From: Symsagittifera roscoffensis
Lineage: Eukaryota > Xenacoelomorpha > Acoela > Convolutidae
NCBI RefSeq assembly: GCF_963678635.1
Contig: NC_087062.1
Location: forward strand, 79,487,200 to 79,547,199
Direction of reading: 5' to 3'
DNA: 60,000 bases
The position numbers were made by a program, and so were the translations under genes. Positions within the stretch are counted from its first letter, which is position 1, and the number at the start of each line of letters is the position of its first letter. This document shows positions 40,101 to 51,307 of the stretch, piece after piece. The notes under the pieces were generated by a model. The model worked only from the letters and a program-made list of their open reading frames with translations. It had not been told where the DNA came from and made no database searches.

Positions 40101-41025
40101 ACTTGTTAAAGAAAAGACGGAGAAAGCGGAAACGAAGCAAAGGATATAAAAATCAGAAACAATATATTAAACCTGAAAAACAACGCAGAAAGTTACACAG
40201 AATGACTACCAAACAAAACCGAAGAATTAAGAGCACTATGTTACAATATAAGAAGTTTACTCAAATAAGAAGGAAGACAAACTTTTTCAAACAGTATAAT
40301 TTTGAAGAACTTTGATATGATTTGCCTGTCTGAAACATAGCTTTTAAATGATATCCGCGAATCCGAGATCTTTCTTGGAAATTAAAACTGTTTTCCATCA
40401 AACAGAAGATCTTCGCTGCAATCAACATCTCACGGTGGAACATTAATTGGCGTTAATGTCAGAACCTGCAATTTTTAGTTTTAATACCAATGGAGCGGCA
40501 GTAGCATGCTACCTTAAGCTAGATGACTGGAAATTGCTTGTTGTCTCTTGTTTTCCACCGCCTTTAAATAGAAAATATGCTCTGAAACCAAATGAAATAA
40601 ATAACCTGTTTAAAGACATTAAAAAAATTGCGCAAGAACTGTGATTTGTTTATTTATGATGACTTCAATTACCACTCAAAAGTTTGGTGCAACATGTCAT
40701 CAATTAAAGAAACCGAATAGTCATTTTTGGAAAAAATAGAGAATCTTGAAGATCATCAAAATATTAAGTCTATTACTGCCCCAACTGGTACTTCCGATTT
40801 GATCTTTATCAGCAAAAAAAATCCATGTAACAGATTTTCATACCTTAGATAGTAACGATACTTTGAGAAAACTTTCAAATCATTATCCGGCCGAAATCTT
40901 TTTCAATGCAGAGTTATCGGATCTTATGCGTCGTAAGCTTATTAAAGAATCTAAAATTGGTTATTGCAACGATGATTGCGAAATACTAGAAAACCCTTTT
41001 GAACTTACTGTTGGTCAAATTTAAG
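40101..41025 (+). pseudogene. APE endonuclease remnant of the second LINE
   Basis: Very decayed. A basic segment (KKRRRKRKRSKG) is followed by DMICLSET, the APE catalytic Glu motif, at about 40316. The 40447-40644 frame has CYLKLDDWKLLVVSCFPPPLN (resembling V-x-C-x-Y-x-P-P). Many stops; the DxN and SDH motifs are no longer readable with confidence. Confidence 0.5.
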
Positions 41026-42850
41026 TGTGACAGTAAATCATTGGTATAACTGGTTATCCTCGCTTAATAAAACATGTATTCCAAAGCACACTAAACATAA
41101 ATCTTCCTCGCTGCCATGGACAAGTCAATCGGTTTTGATTATTATTAAACGTTCACATACGGCTCGAAAGAAATATACCAAATCTCATCCAAAAGTTTTG
41201 CACTTAATTGAACTGACAGAAACAAACGCCGAAATAGAGAAAGCCGATTATGAACAGTCTCTTGCGTCAGAGCAATCAACGGAAAAAACTTTTCAAAAAC
41301 TTTAAAGCTTTTCATAAGTCAAGCTCACCAAGTTTACTGAAGTCCAAAAATCAGACCGCCGATACCGATCCATTAAAGGCAGAATTATTTTAATTTTTCG
41401 CTTCTTTTTACATTGAATCGTGTAAGTTTTCAGAACCACCCGAACCTATTCCAATACAGTCCTTGACAAAATTTGTTTTACTGAGCTCGAGATACGTGAA
41501 ATATGTCAATCGTTGAACACGAATAAAAGTAAAGGCCCCGACGATTTACCGCCAGTACTGTTCATTTAAACTCAAGCATCTCTATCTCATTCTATCTTTC
41601 AATTATTTTCTAAAATGTTCCAAACTAGGCGTTTTCCAGACTACTGGACAGCAGCTATAATCAGCTCACTTCATGAAAAAGGCGTTAAAAGTGACATTGA
41701 AAGTTATAGACCATTCTACCTTCTTTGTATAGTTTCAAAAATATTAGAGCGTTTTCACATCTATCATTCACTTTTCATAGTTCACAACATGGGTTTCGGA
41801 AGAATAAATCCACGGTCTTACAGCTATTAAATTTTTTACAGACAGCCTTCAAAAGTGATATGAAGCGAGTGATACTGAGACCGTTTTCATGTACTTTTGT
41901 AAAACGTTCGACCGTTTTGACCACGGTATCCTCTTGATGAAGCTTTTCAAAACATTTCTATCAAACAGGTCCCAATCTGTCAAAGTGAATTGCGAAATCT
42001 CAGATCGAAAGCCCGTAACAAGCGGAGTGTCCCAAGGCAGCATCCTCGGGCCATTGTTTTTTCCTAATTTTTATCAATGACTTGCCTTCTCTTTGCCAAA
42101 ATGTCACACTTTTACTTTTCGCCCAAATTCATCAGCCTAGAATTAGCTAAAGAAGAATTTCAAAATGAAATTGATGTAAAATACAACTGGACAGTCGAAA
42201 ATATTAAGCCATTCAAGGTTGATAAATGCACCTACGTGAGGTTTACTAAGAGTTCAAACAAATTTTTGATCGAAAGAAACATATCGAATTTAAACCGAGT
42301 AGCGAAACTGAAATTATTCAAATCCATGATAATCCCCGTGCTTCTTTACGCAAGTCCGTGTTTTAGTTTAAATAAGTACATAATGTCTGAATTGGAGACG
42401 ATTCAGCAAAGGGCAGTAAAATGGATTTGCGTTAATAGTGTCCCATACAAAGAAAACAAGAAAACTTGAAAGTACTAGGGATTATTCCTTTGCCCATGTA
42501 TGTTCAGCTAAACAACTTGCTGTTGCTTTCAAAGTTGATTTTTGGACGTTATGAGGCGTGTAATCTAGACATACCATATTACACAGAGTTCTCGCGCGCC
42601 AATTTGTTTCAGCTGAGACTTCCAAGGAAAGCCAAACGCCAACAGAACTTCATGTACCAACAGACTTTTTGACTTGCGAATGAGTTAAAAATCGATTTGA
42701 GAGAAGGGATTTGCTTGAAACAACGACTTCTAAAAATGTTCTGGTTAAAATTTGAGCAATAAAATGAGAGCGACAAGTGCACTTGGAAATTAGAGTGCGA
42801 TTGTACGACGAACAATTGCAGAAATAGAACTGTTATATGAAACGAGAAAC
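41026..42850 (+). pseudogene. Reverse transcriptase and C terminus of the second LINE
   Basis: Pieces in order are SKGPDDLPPVLF near 41530, YWTAAIISSLHEKGVKSDIES with YRPFYLLCIVSKILE (41615-41830), the H-N-M-G-F-G-R segment, YFCKTFDRFDHGILL (motif A region, altered), SGVSQGSILGPLFF (motif B), and a damaged motif C with no readable A-D-D. The C-terminal part (42077-42850) matches the LINE at 15091-16800: MIIPVLLYA, ELETIQQRAVKWI, LGIIPLPMYVQLNNLLL, and the final Cys motif CTWKLECDC...CRN near 42778. Clearly dead, but same clade as the first LINE. Confidence 0.65.
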
Positions 42851-43336
42851 TGACGGAGTCCAAACCCCTTGTGTGAACCACAAAATTCATAATACTACTA
42901 CTAAGACTAATAACTGACATTCCAAGTTTTCCGGAAAAAGTCGATTTCATTCACACACTGAACGATATTCCAGGCTACATCAGGCTTACAATGCTGTTAT
43001 AATATGTGTTATAAATACGTTTTACTATTGCCAATTAATTGCTTGCCTTACTATCACTTTTTTCCTTAAATAATCAGAAAGTTGGAAGCATCATAGTAGC
43101 CGAAGTTACAGTCAGGAGTTCCTTCATCACTTTATCCAGTCAAAATATTCGGAATTTTTCAGACAAGGAAATGATAATGGTAAAAAGTGGATGATTAGTC
43201 TTGATAATTTTAAAATTAAACTCGATACGGGTTACGTTTTTTTTTTTCAAACGATCACGCAACTCGACACGAAAACATATATTAATGTATTATCTTACAA
43301 ATGAAAAAAATCGTCGAAAGTTGTTTTTGTCATTTA

Positions 43337-44297
43337 TTATGCCGAGTAAGCAAGCGGCATCCGCAATCTGTTTTTCCAGGGAGAATCTCTGCTTAAAAAA
43401 ACTAAGTTCTTACAAAGCTTATTCAGACAAATCTCAATGTTAGAACCAGCGGCACCCTGAACTTTAAAAGCATTTGATTGAAAAATGAATCCATCGTTAA
43501 TTAAATCTCTATATTTGACAGATTTCCGATCTTCCGCCTCGGCCGCGGCCATTCCGGGGTTATAAAGCGAGCCTGCAACTTTTCTACCACGGGCTAGGGA
43601 GTCAACTACCGTTACATACCAACAGCCTATGGGACGAGCGTCAAACCGTCAAACCGTCTGGTCGCTCTGATCTGTCCTGTGGAGGTGTCGTGGCTCTAAT
43701 ACAGAAAGAAGGTGCCTGGATGCGAGAAATGCCTATAAGGGCATTCAAATTCGAAAGCCTAGAGAATCTTCCTACTCTTATGAGACAAGATAGAACATGC
43801 CAACCGTTTTCAGTTACATCTTTTCCGCTAACGCACCTACGTTTTTTTACAAATTTTTGAACCTAGGCGGAGTCCAATTGCAATACTAAGCTGCTGATTC
43901 CACAATTTAAATCTTGGATTTTTACACTCTATGACAATTGACCATTGCGATCCGAACTTATCCTGGTAAGCAATGTTAGAACCAGCTGCACCCTGAAAAA
44001 CTTTTACATCAGTAGGTTCTAGTTTCAAAGTCATTAGAGAGATTTCTTTATCAAAATGGGCTCGATCCAAGTTTTTTGGATGTCATTTACCGAAGCCACT
44101 TCACATTTTGCTGAGACATATCGACGTTCTAATGCATCATTATATGTTCCATCTTCGTGCTCCAAACCAAAAATCTCACTTAAGGTAGCTTTCGCTGAAG
44201 CTAAAAAGGCGGGTAAAAATAGTAGGCGAGCAAAAGACACAACCAAGCTACCTTTGGCTGCCGGGAGAACTGCTTGCAAAACTTGGTTATCGCTCAA
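43337..44297 (-). pseudogene. C-terminal fragments of another non-LTR RT protein
   Basis: Frames at 44297-44034 (VLQAVLPAAKGSLVVSFARL, LPAFLASAKATLSEIF), 44070-43837 (LSIAIGLRLGSK) and 43552-43337 (EDRKSVKYRDLIND, then FIFQSNAFKVQGAAG) resemble, in that order, the region after the RT core of APE-less non-LTR retroelements: 'ASLP..GGLG..SA..LALPAFLASA', then 'LRLG', then 'KY.DL...Y.F.P.A.E..G'. They are short and broken; a word like QGAAGSN appears twice. The family is uncertain and different from the LINE in the same shell. Confidence 0.4.
43630..43790 (+). pseudogene. Possible APE endonuclease fragment
   Basis: One frame reads SGRSDLSCGGVVALIQKEGA and later FKFESLENLP, resembling the R-S-D-R-x-G-G-G-V-A-L-x-x-K segment and following strand of LINE APE domains. 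It is short and isolated, so only a tentative call. Confidence 0.3.
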
Positions 44298-44418
44298 CTT
44301 TTTGCATTTGTTACCTTACATGAAGAGTATCATAAATGGCTTACAAGAATACCGCGGTCAATTAATTGCATCCCATTAATTGCAATCAATGTTCCCCAAT
44401 AGTTTTTGAACACCCCTG

Positions 44419-44426
44419 ACGACGAC
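44419..44426. repeat. Candidate 8-bp hAT target duplication, right
   Basis: ACGACGAC follows the right inverted repeat; the partner is ACGCCGAC at 39212-39219. Confidence 0.5.
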
Positions 44427-44626
44427 AACACATGGGTAGACGCCAATTGAGCCAAAAACAAAGAAAATCATCGAAAACAATTGTCGTCGAAAACTTCGAA
44501 TGAGAGCGAATGATTTTCCAAAATTTTACCTTTTAGAAAAAGTTCATGGTCTACATTGACTACATCTTAAATCATTTCTTTTAATAAGCTACTTGAGACT
44601 AAACGAGCTCAAAAACAAGATAGATA

Positions 44627-44745
44627 CAGAGGCAAAGCGGTGCTTCACATCACTCCCGATACAACACAGAGATAAATAAAACATAAGTCAAACAAAAATG
44701 TTGAAAAAAATTAGGTCTACCAAAGCAAAAGTCCGACAATTCAAC
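44627..44745 (+). repeat. Diverged interspersed repeat shared with 2815-2935
   Basis: Same order of words as 2815-2935: GAGGCAAAGCGGTGCTTC, TACAACACA, and AAATGTTGAAAAAAATTAGG. Unknown family. Confidence 0.4.
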
Positions 44746-44801
44746 TTCTTTGAGAAAACATATCAATTGCAAACTAACTGAAAAAAAAAAACAGTACGGC
44801 C

Positions 44802-45212
44802 GGGACTCGAACTACTCGCGTCACAAATGAGGTTAAGAAGCATAAGCCTTATAACCCTTGGCTCAAGGGTCAGGACCGCTATCTCTTGTGTTTTCGCACC
44901 TCAATCGTTCGAAGCCAACTAGCGGTTCGCTTTTGACATGTAACATAAGAATCGTTAGTGCTCAAAGTCCACTACCAAGATACCCCCACCCCACCTAGAT
45001 AGAAATTAATACGCCCCCATGGCCAGGTCTATGAATATCTGGGACATGCACGCCGTTAAATATAGGGTTGAAATCTCAAGTAAATATTTTTAACTTTCAT
45101 TGGACAGTAGACATTTGATCCATTTCAGATGGATCAACCTAAAACAAGAACCCGTCTTATCTCAAAATAACTGTATAAAATGCGCTCTTGCAAATCAATT
45201 CAAGTAGAGCAT
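44802..45212 (-). repeat. Diverged LTR fragment related to element A
   Basis: Matches the first half (plus-strand sense) of the element A LTR, including GGCTCAAGGGTCAGGACCGC, CTATCTCTTGTGTTTT and CATTTCAGATGGATCAACCT. The second half of the LTR is missing after about 45212. It is much more diverged than the two LTRs of A. Confidence 0.75.
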
Positions 45213-46382
45213 TTATTGAGGTGTGATTTTGAACGTTTTCGGAACTATGTCCATCGTCAAGTTAATAAAACTGATATAGAATGTCGATTTGGAAGTATTG
45301 ATATGTCACTTTTTTGACATTTAGCGTGAATAGTGTGAGTATCTTCTAGTGTGAAAAGCTTCTGAGTGTTGTTTGTTTGGTCTATAATCTCTGACTTCAG
45401 CTCAGCAGTACCGCCTACCTCCGTGTTACGTTATTACAAGTGTTGCCCTACTCGGTATTCCTCTTTGGACTGTCTGGCCGACATAGGTGGAGTTACACCC
45501 ACTACATTTAAAGTTATATCCTATTTTGGATCTCAGTTCACGAGCAAAGGAAGTTTTGAGGGATGGCAAGCATGTTTTTAATTAGCTGAGACGGATTGCC
45601 TCGATATTGCATTGTAAAAAAGGGGTGAGTCTTTCAATCATTTATAATTTCTCTCTTCTGATGCCATCACCTCTAAATTTTGCTTTCCCTCAATGATCTT
45701 ATAGAGAATTTCAAACAATACCCTGCCCAACGTAATTTTCGGATATTGATTTTTAATCCATTGTTTCAGATTTTTTTTCCAATATCTTGTCAAAATTTTT
45801 CCCAGATTGAGGTACTTCTGAAAATCCATTGGACCGTCCCTTCAATAACGTTTCTTTTGTTTTGCAAAGATGCACAGCCTCCAAAATTTAGAATGGTGCT
45901 GGTAAGAGTGGTTTTTGGTACCACCCAATTGTGACCTTTTTACCTGAGTCCACGCTTACATTTAAAGGCCAAATTACCGTTTTTTTTCAAGTTATTCTAT
46001 GGTTAACTGCAAGTTTGGATGCACATGATTGGCAGCCTCGAGGACTACCGCAGTATTGCACTTGACAGTTCTAACCATGTCGTGACCTGTCAGTTTTTTT
46101 GATATTTAGCCAGGTTATTCATTTTTCCAGATATTTGATCATAGGTTAAAATTGTAAAAAATTAAGTTTAATCCTAATGATCCACAAAACGTGCGAAAAC
46201 GATTGACTTAACGTTTTAAAATTCTTATTTGATATAAAATGTTTTACAGATGTTAAAACATGAAAAAAGACCATTAAGTTGTTCTAAACAAAACAAAAAA
46301 GTTTCCACGAATCAAAATTAAGCATTATTACGTGAAAATTTTGTAGTTTTTTTTCTTTAACGTTCTGAGATTTAAATCTCAC
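45213..46382. other. No supportable feature
   Basis: AT-rich sequence with only short frames (71 codons at 45366-45581 and 84 at 45680-45934), without recognisable domains. Probably decayed mobile DNA or intergenic sequence. Confidence 0.45.
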
Positions 46383-46880
46383 CTAAACTAACTTTTCGAT
46401 CTTACAATTTTTTCGATTAACTAGTTTGATGTTCTGAGCCAAAAATGTTTTGGAAAATATAATAAGTGTTAGCTGCTCCATACTCCTGAGATTGTACCGC
46501 TTGTTGATCCCTGGTCTCAGTTTCTTAATATGCGGCGCTTCCAATGTTCGGAACTTCATTGCGTTGTTCGAATGATTTTTATCTGCCAACTCAATTGTGC
46601 TGTCGTCACTTCCTCCCCACACTGACGAATGAGAATGCCTACAGGCGAGTCCTCTTTCTTGTGTTTCTCAATCCTTACATCCACAACAAGACAGTTTGTA
46701 GACCTCATTGGATTTAAGATCACGAGAGAATGACGACTTAAGGGAGGGAATAGCGCTTTTCTTTTTCCGGGTCGTAAACGCAATTTGTGCGTTGGTGATG
46801 CTGCGGATCTTGTTCGCAAACAGTTGATTTTGATTTCCTCGATATTGAAGCCTGAGCAATGGGGGTTTCTCATCTCGCAT
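46383..46880 (-). pseudogene. Penelope-like element remnant: RT tail and GIY-YIG region
   Basis: Overlapping frames (46880-46668, 46873-46556 and 46622-46383) read in order TNAQIAFTTRKKKSAIPSLK, SNEVYKLSCCGC, KHKKEDSPVGILIRQCGEE, QLSWQIKIIR and FRTLEAPHIKKLRPGINKRY. This follows the C terminus of Penelope-like retroelements: the end of RT, then the GIY-YIG nuclease starting V-Y-K-L-x-C-x-x-C, the E-H-K...S-P-V-x-x-H-L...C-G segment and the L-E-A-x-H-I-K-K-L-x-P-x-x-N end. The Y-V-G part of the catalytic core is deleted and H-L is changed. Dead fragment inside the remains of copy B. Confidence 0.6.
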
Positions 46881-47280
46881 GTTATTGATTGCCCGAATTT
46901 CTGTCTTAGTTGGTTTTAATTCTCAATCAAAAATTTTGATTTTTGTTTCCGACTCAGTTTTGGATGACCACTCTTATGGGTACTGAGTTTCCTTCCATTG
47001 CTGTCTATTGAGCACCATTGCTTCATGGTAAAAATCCCATGTAGATATGCCTCTTAAGAACCAGTGCACCGTACCCTCTACTATACTACTTTTGTACTAC
47101 AATGGTGCGCAACTTCTGTAGTTTGGAAGCGTGCCATCATACGTTGGTTTTTGGTACAAGCCTAACTTAACTTGCTTGTTGACATCTACATTTTTATTAA
47201 TGTCTTAACAAGCCAAGTCACCGTTCTCATTTGATTAGTATGCAATTTGTCGGCAGCTTGCAATAACACGCTCGAGTCGC
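46881..47280. other. No recognisable feature
   Basis: Roughly 400 bp between the Penelope-like remnant and the pol relics of copy B. No domain or repeat recognised. Confidence 0.4.
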
Positions 47281-49390
47281 CTGTAACAGTCCTTAAAAAA
47301 TCGTCTTCATATCGTAAGAAAAGCTTCACACCTGTTATCACACTCTGGTAACCGACTTAGTATATTTTCCAATCGCCTCCTCCACTGTCATAATTTTTAC
47401 AGGTTGTAGCTTTTCGTTTTTAAGGTTTCTGTGACTAATCTTAAATCGAGTAGGATTTCTACTGGCATCTTTTTCGCTTTAGGTCAGTATCTTTATAGCC
47501 GCATTTTCCTTTGGTAACAGTAGATGATCCTCGAATGGCGACCTGACTTGTTTAGCCACATTGTCAGAGGTAGATTTTTGCACTTTTTTTGTTTATGAAC
47601 GAGATTCCATCCTTTAATTCTGGCATCTTTTCTTTCGTAAAAATCTGTCTTCTTGCTCAAACTGTCGGCTTTTGATGTTTGTTTCTAGTCCTATATTCGA
47701 TGGTCGTGATATTTCCATCTATCCTGTCATAGCCCTGATCTATTGAGTAGGTTCGCAACACCAATAGCGATCTGCTCTCAACCCTCAATTTGAATAGTTT
47801 CCTTACCAAATATGCAGGGTATTTTTCCACAAAGGTCACCACTGTGAACATATCTGCTTGTGGGGCTCCAATATTCATTTCTATGTCATTCAAAACTTTG
47901 CTACCATAAGCTGCTGTCCTCAAAACAGTTCTACGGTTCATGTTTGCTCTTGATGAATTGATGAAGTATCCCTGAAACTGCAACCAGCGATGCAACGGTG
48001 TCGAGTACGTCCATACATTTTTCTTTCGGCATTACCAATACTGCAGCTTCACACGATTGGTTCTTTAGCCTCTGTTGCATCGCACATACCTTGTTAGCAA
48101 AGCCCTTGATGAATTCTCTATACTAATTTGCGAAACCTAGGAAGATCATCATGTACGGAATGCTTCCACTGCATCCGTATTTAACATTATGCCATGTTTG
48201 TCCAACATCCTGCCCAAGTACTTTATAGAATCGTTCAGGATTTCGCAATTTGATAGATTGCACTTCAAACTCGCTCTCTTCAATCATGCAAACGCGTCAT
48301 CTAGGCGCTCGCTGTGATCCTCCAATGTGGTTGTGGCCATCACTATATCAATCACGTATTATATGATCAAGTTTCTATATTTTTTGATTAGTTTTGTCAA
48401 GGACTTTGCCATTAACCTTTGGCAGGTGGCTATTGCATTGCATAGGCTAAGCGATGTCACTTTCCACTAGAAGAACCCTAGTTCACATGCAGTCTCTTTC
48501 TACCTTGTTTTCTGAGTGGCATCTGTCAAAAAGCCGATCCCAGGGCAAGGGTCGTAGAAACTTTTGCATCTCTCAATTGCGAGAGATTTTCGTTTATTCT
48601 TTGAAAAGGATAACACCCTTTGCATTGACCGAGTTCAGATCTCAAATACCACAACAGAATCTGAAATGATACTATTCATTTTTGGCCATCACTACTTCAC
48701 AAGCCCATGGTGACTTGGATGGTTCTATTGTTTCGTATTTCAATAGCGTTTCTATTTCTTTCAAGCCTGCTTTTGATTTGTGTGGAGCCACTCGCCTCGC
48801 CTTTCAATATGCGGTGCGAACGATTCATCTAGTTCGTTCTCATGTTCGGCTAAATTGAAGCACCCAATGTTGGCCTTTCGACTCGAGAAAACTTCCTGAT
48901 TACAATCGAGTACGTTTGTTATGGCTTCGAGCACCTCATCCGTTGTTTCTCCCCTTATACTTTTTACTTCAAGTACAACTATGTATCCATGTTCAACTCA
49001 TCGGGTGTGGGTTTTTCTCGGAAAATTGCGCAGCTCGAGAGTCCATCATCTTTTTCTGACCTGAGAGAATTCTTTTTTTGTGACAAAATTTTTCTCTCTT
49101 GAATCTGTTTACAATATAAATTTTTGTCCTTATGATTCGTACAATCAAGGATTTCATGTTGTTTAATTTTTTCAAGCATCTGAGTCTTAGTTTTTACAGA
49201 CAAAATCATGTCCAAGTTTCTTCCCTCTCCTGATTGTGATGATTGCCATGTCATGAGTATTCAAAAACACACTCATGCAAATGCCCCACCTGGTTATCGA
49301 GAAAAATGTACCAGCAGTTTAGTTATTTGAAATTAGAACTACATATACTTGCTTGTTTTTGATGAGGTTCATGGGTTTTTTCATTTTCAG
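47281..49390 (-). pseudogene. Copy B: RNase H, RT and linker relics of an element A relative
   Basis: In sense order, 49254-48979 matches the pre-RT linker of A (SLRSEKDDGLSSCAIF vs SLKSETEYGLSSCSNF). RT relics lie at about 48900-48100 in broken frames. 47995-47657 matches RNase H (TAAYGSKVLNDIEMNIGAPQ, MFTVVTFVEKYPAYL), where the third-site Asp of L-R-V-D-N-R is replaced (LRVESRSLL). Gag and protease are absent: the linker is followed directly by the leader at about 49390, so an internal deletion removed them. Confidence 0.7.
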
Positions 49391-49878
49391 AACACATTTT
49401 CAACGCCCCTCCAATCTGGCACCTTCAATACTGCTACTATGATCAAAACGATAGGTTTTTGTGAAACTGTAAACCTAAAGTAAAAAACAACACAAAGGTC
49501 AGATCCACACAATCTGGAACTCAAATTCATCATCCGTGTTTTGCTTTTTATGGTTAGTCTGTGAATTTATAAAATTATTCTTGCTTTCGTTTTGTTTTCC
49601 AATCATTTTCTCTGCTTTTTGTATCTCCACTGGCTCCGTCAAGCAAGGTAGGTAAGCCTTGCATCCGAAAGCGCACTCGCGAAAGCTTTCTGAAGCTTTT
49701 CGATAAAGCTATCACGGTACGACCAAAAAATGGACACGTTCCAGTTGAACTTTACCATCGGTTTTCTAGAATGGTCATGCAGTACTGAGCTGTGTCAAGT
49801 GAGTGCGATACTGTAGTCATGATGTCACCAAAACCGTCAGCAGCGCTATATTATACATATATTTTGATGAAAACCAGA
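49391..49878. other. Leader of copy B next to its 5' LTR
   Basis: Aligns with 37757-38217 of element A: AAAGCTATCACGGTACGACC, TGTCAAGTGAGTGCGA and GTAGTCATGATGTC. It lacks the minisatellite and the 69-bp repeats. Confidence 0.65.
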
Positions 49879-50752
49879 TATAACTGTCGTTCAATCACGA
49901 CTTGTATGAGGTTGAGAAGAGTAGGCCGAATAATCATTGGCACAATAGTCACGGAGGGACACTAAATCTTGTGCTTTCGTACCTCAATCAGTCGAAGCCC
50001 ATTCGCGGTTTGCTCTTACTAAACTAAAAAATCGTTACAACTTAAAGGTCGCTACCAAGATATCCCCCACTCTAGATAGAAAATACTAGGTATTCAGAGA
50101 CCTAATCATACTATGCCATGACTAGGTCTCTAAATATCTAAAAAAGTGAACCCCTTTAAAAACCGGGTTGGAACCTCAAGAAAATTCTCTTAGTTTGTTT
50201 AGACAGTAATTTGATCTGTTTCAGATTGATCAACCTAATTTTGCCGAACCTCAACATAACTGCATAAATTGCGCTCTAATAACTAAATTCAAGTAAGGTA
50301 CTCATATCGAGACAACCACTCTGGAATTGGTCCCAGCCTGTATCTACTAAAACTCTAGAAAAACCATTGAATCATTTAGTTTCAACTCAAGAAGTTTTCA
50401 ATACGTTTTGGACCATTAGGTCACCTGAGTGGGCGACCTTCCTCCTCTTCAATCTTGGTCACCTGAGTGGGCAATCAAGATTGTTCTTCCTCCTGACTTA
50501 GCACTCGCGAATCCACTCTTGCTGCTCTCTCTCAAACATAAGGTAGCTCTACTCTAGATGATTGTTATTCTGCAAAATGCGTAAAGCAATTCGACTCTTG
50601 GTTGATTTTTTGTCAATTTTCCTCCAATTGTTTGGCTGATTTTCTATTTCAGTTATATTGAGAAATTTGACAATGACGGGGCCAATTGAATTTTAAAAAA
50701 ATTTCATTTGACTTAAATTGATTAAAACATCTTTCATATGACCGCCTGGCAC
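49879..50752 (-). repeat. Complete LTR shared by copies B and C
   Basis: About 874 bp, aligning end to end with the LTRs of element A (start TATAACTGTCG in place of TGTAACAGTCG, end CCTGGCACTG near GGCACA). It contains a local duplication of GTCACCTGAGTGGGC (50421 and 50459). The leader of B lies on its left, and accessory-region relics of C lie to its right, so it acts as 5' LTR for one and 3' LTR for the other. Confidence 0.8.
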
Positions 50753-50949
50753 TGAATCAAGAGTTTGCAGTTAAAGTTAACTACAATTCTGACCAATCGA
50801 AGAAGTATCTCAATCAGCTGCCCCGATGTTCCAAAACTTCTAGTGTGTTTTCAAACTCCCTTAGCATCAACATTTTAAACATCTTGAGAAAAATCCAGAG
50901 TTTTTTTTCTAGATACCATGAGTATCTGATTTATTTTACAAGAGTGCCT

Positions 50950-51307
50950 TACTTGAAAATGTTACGACAATATAAATTTTGGGTTGGTGGATCTGATTAG
51001 GATCAAAGGTACACTGTCTAACATAAACTAATAGTAATCAATTGAGGTCCGAACCTTGTTTTACTGACATTCGCTTGTACTAAGTGATTGGAGATTTAGC
51101 CATGAGGGCGTACCTGCTTTTATCTATATTGATTTGGTTTTTTTGAAGTATCTTGTCATCTGTATCAATCCTACAGATCCATGTCTTAAGCCAACTACGA
51201 TTTGGCTTCAACGGATTGAGGTACAATACTAAATATTGGTTACCACTATTGGTTACAGAGCCTCATTTTCTTAACCTCGTATGTGACGTGAGTGAACGAC
51301 GATTACA
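50950..51307 (+). repeat. Inverted partial LTR of the same family
   Basis: The reverse complement begins TGTAATCGTCGTTCACTCAC and continues CGAGGTTAAGAAAAT...ACCTCAATCCGTTGAAGCC and TTAGACAGTG...CTTTGATCC, matching the first half of the A and C LTRs in the opposite orientation. It ends near the A...CAACCTAAAAC position. Confidence 0.65.

Larger units (their letters stand above)
39220..44418. mobile_element. hAT-like DNA transposon shell containing decayed retroelements
   Basis: Terminal inverted repeats CAGGGATGTTCAAAAATTA (39220-39238) and, inverted, CAGGGGTGTTCAAAAACTA (44400-44418) match at 17 of 19 positions and fit the hAT CAGGGNTG start. Subterminal ATTAATTGCAATTAAT words occur at both ends. 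An 8-bp near-identical duplication flanks it. I see no hAT transposase; the interior is a decayed LINE (39386-42850) and fragments of other non-LTR elements (43337-44297). Confidence 0.55.

Noticed and set aside
44797-44830. GGGACTCGAAC, reverse complement of a tRNA T-loop, near an LTR start
   Set aside because: No A/B box pair or cloverleaf could be found; the stretch aligns with the diverged LTR start instead.
45366-45581. 71-codon plus-strand frame with several Cys
   Set aside because: No domain, no conservation seen, no splice support; likely chance.
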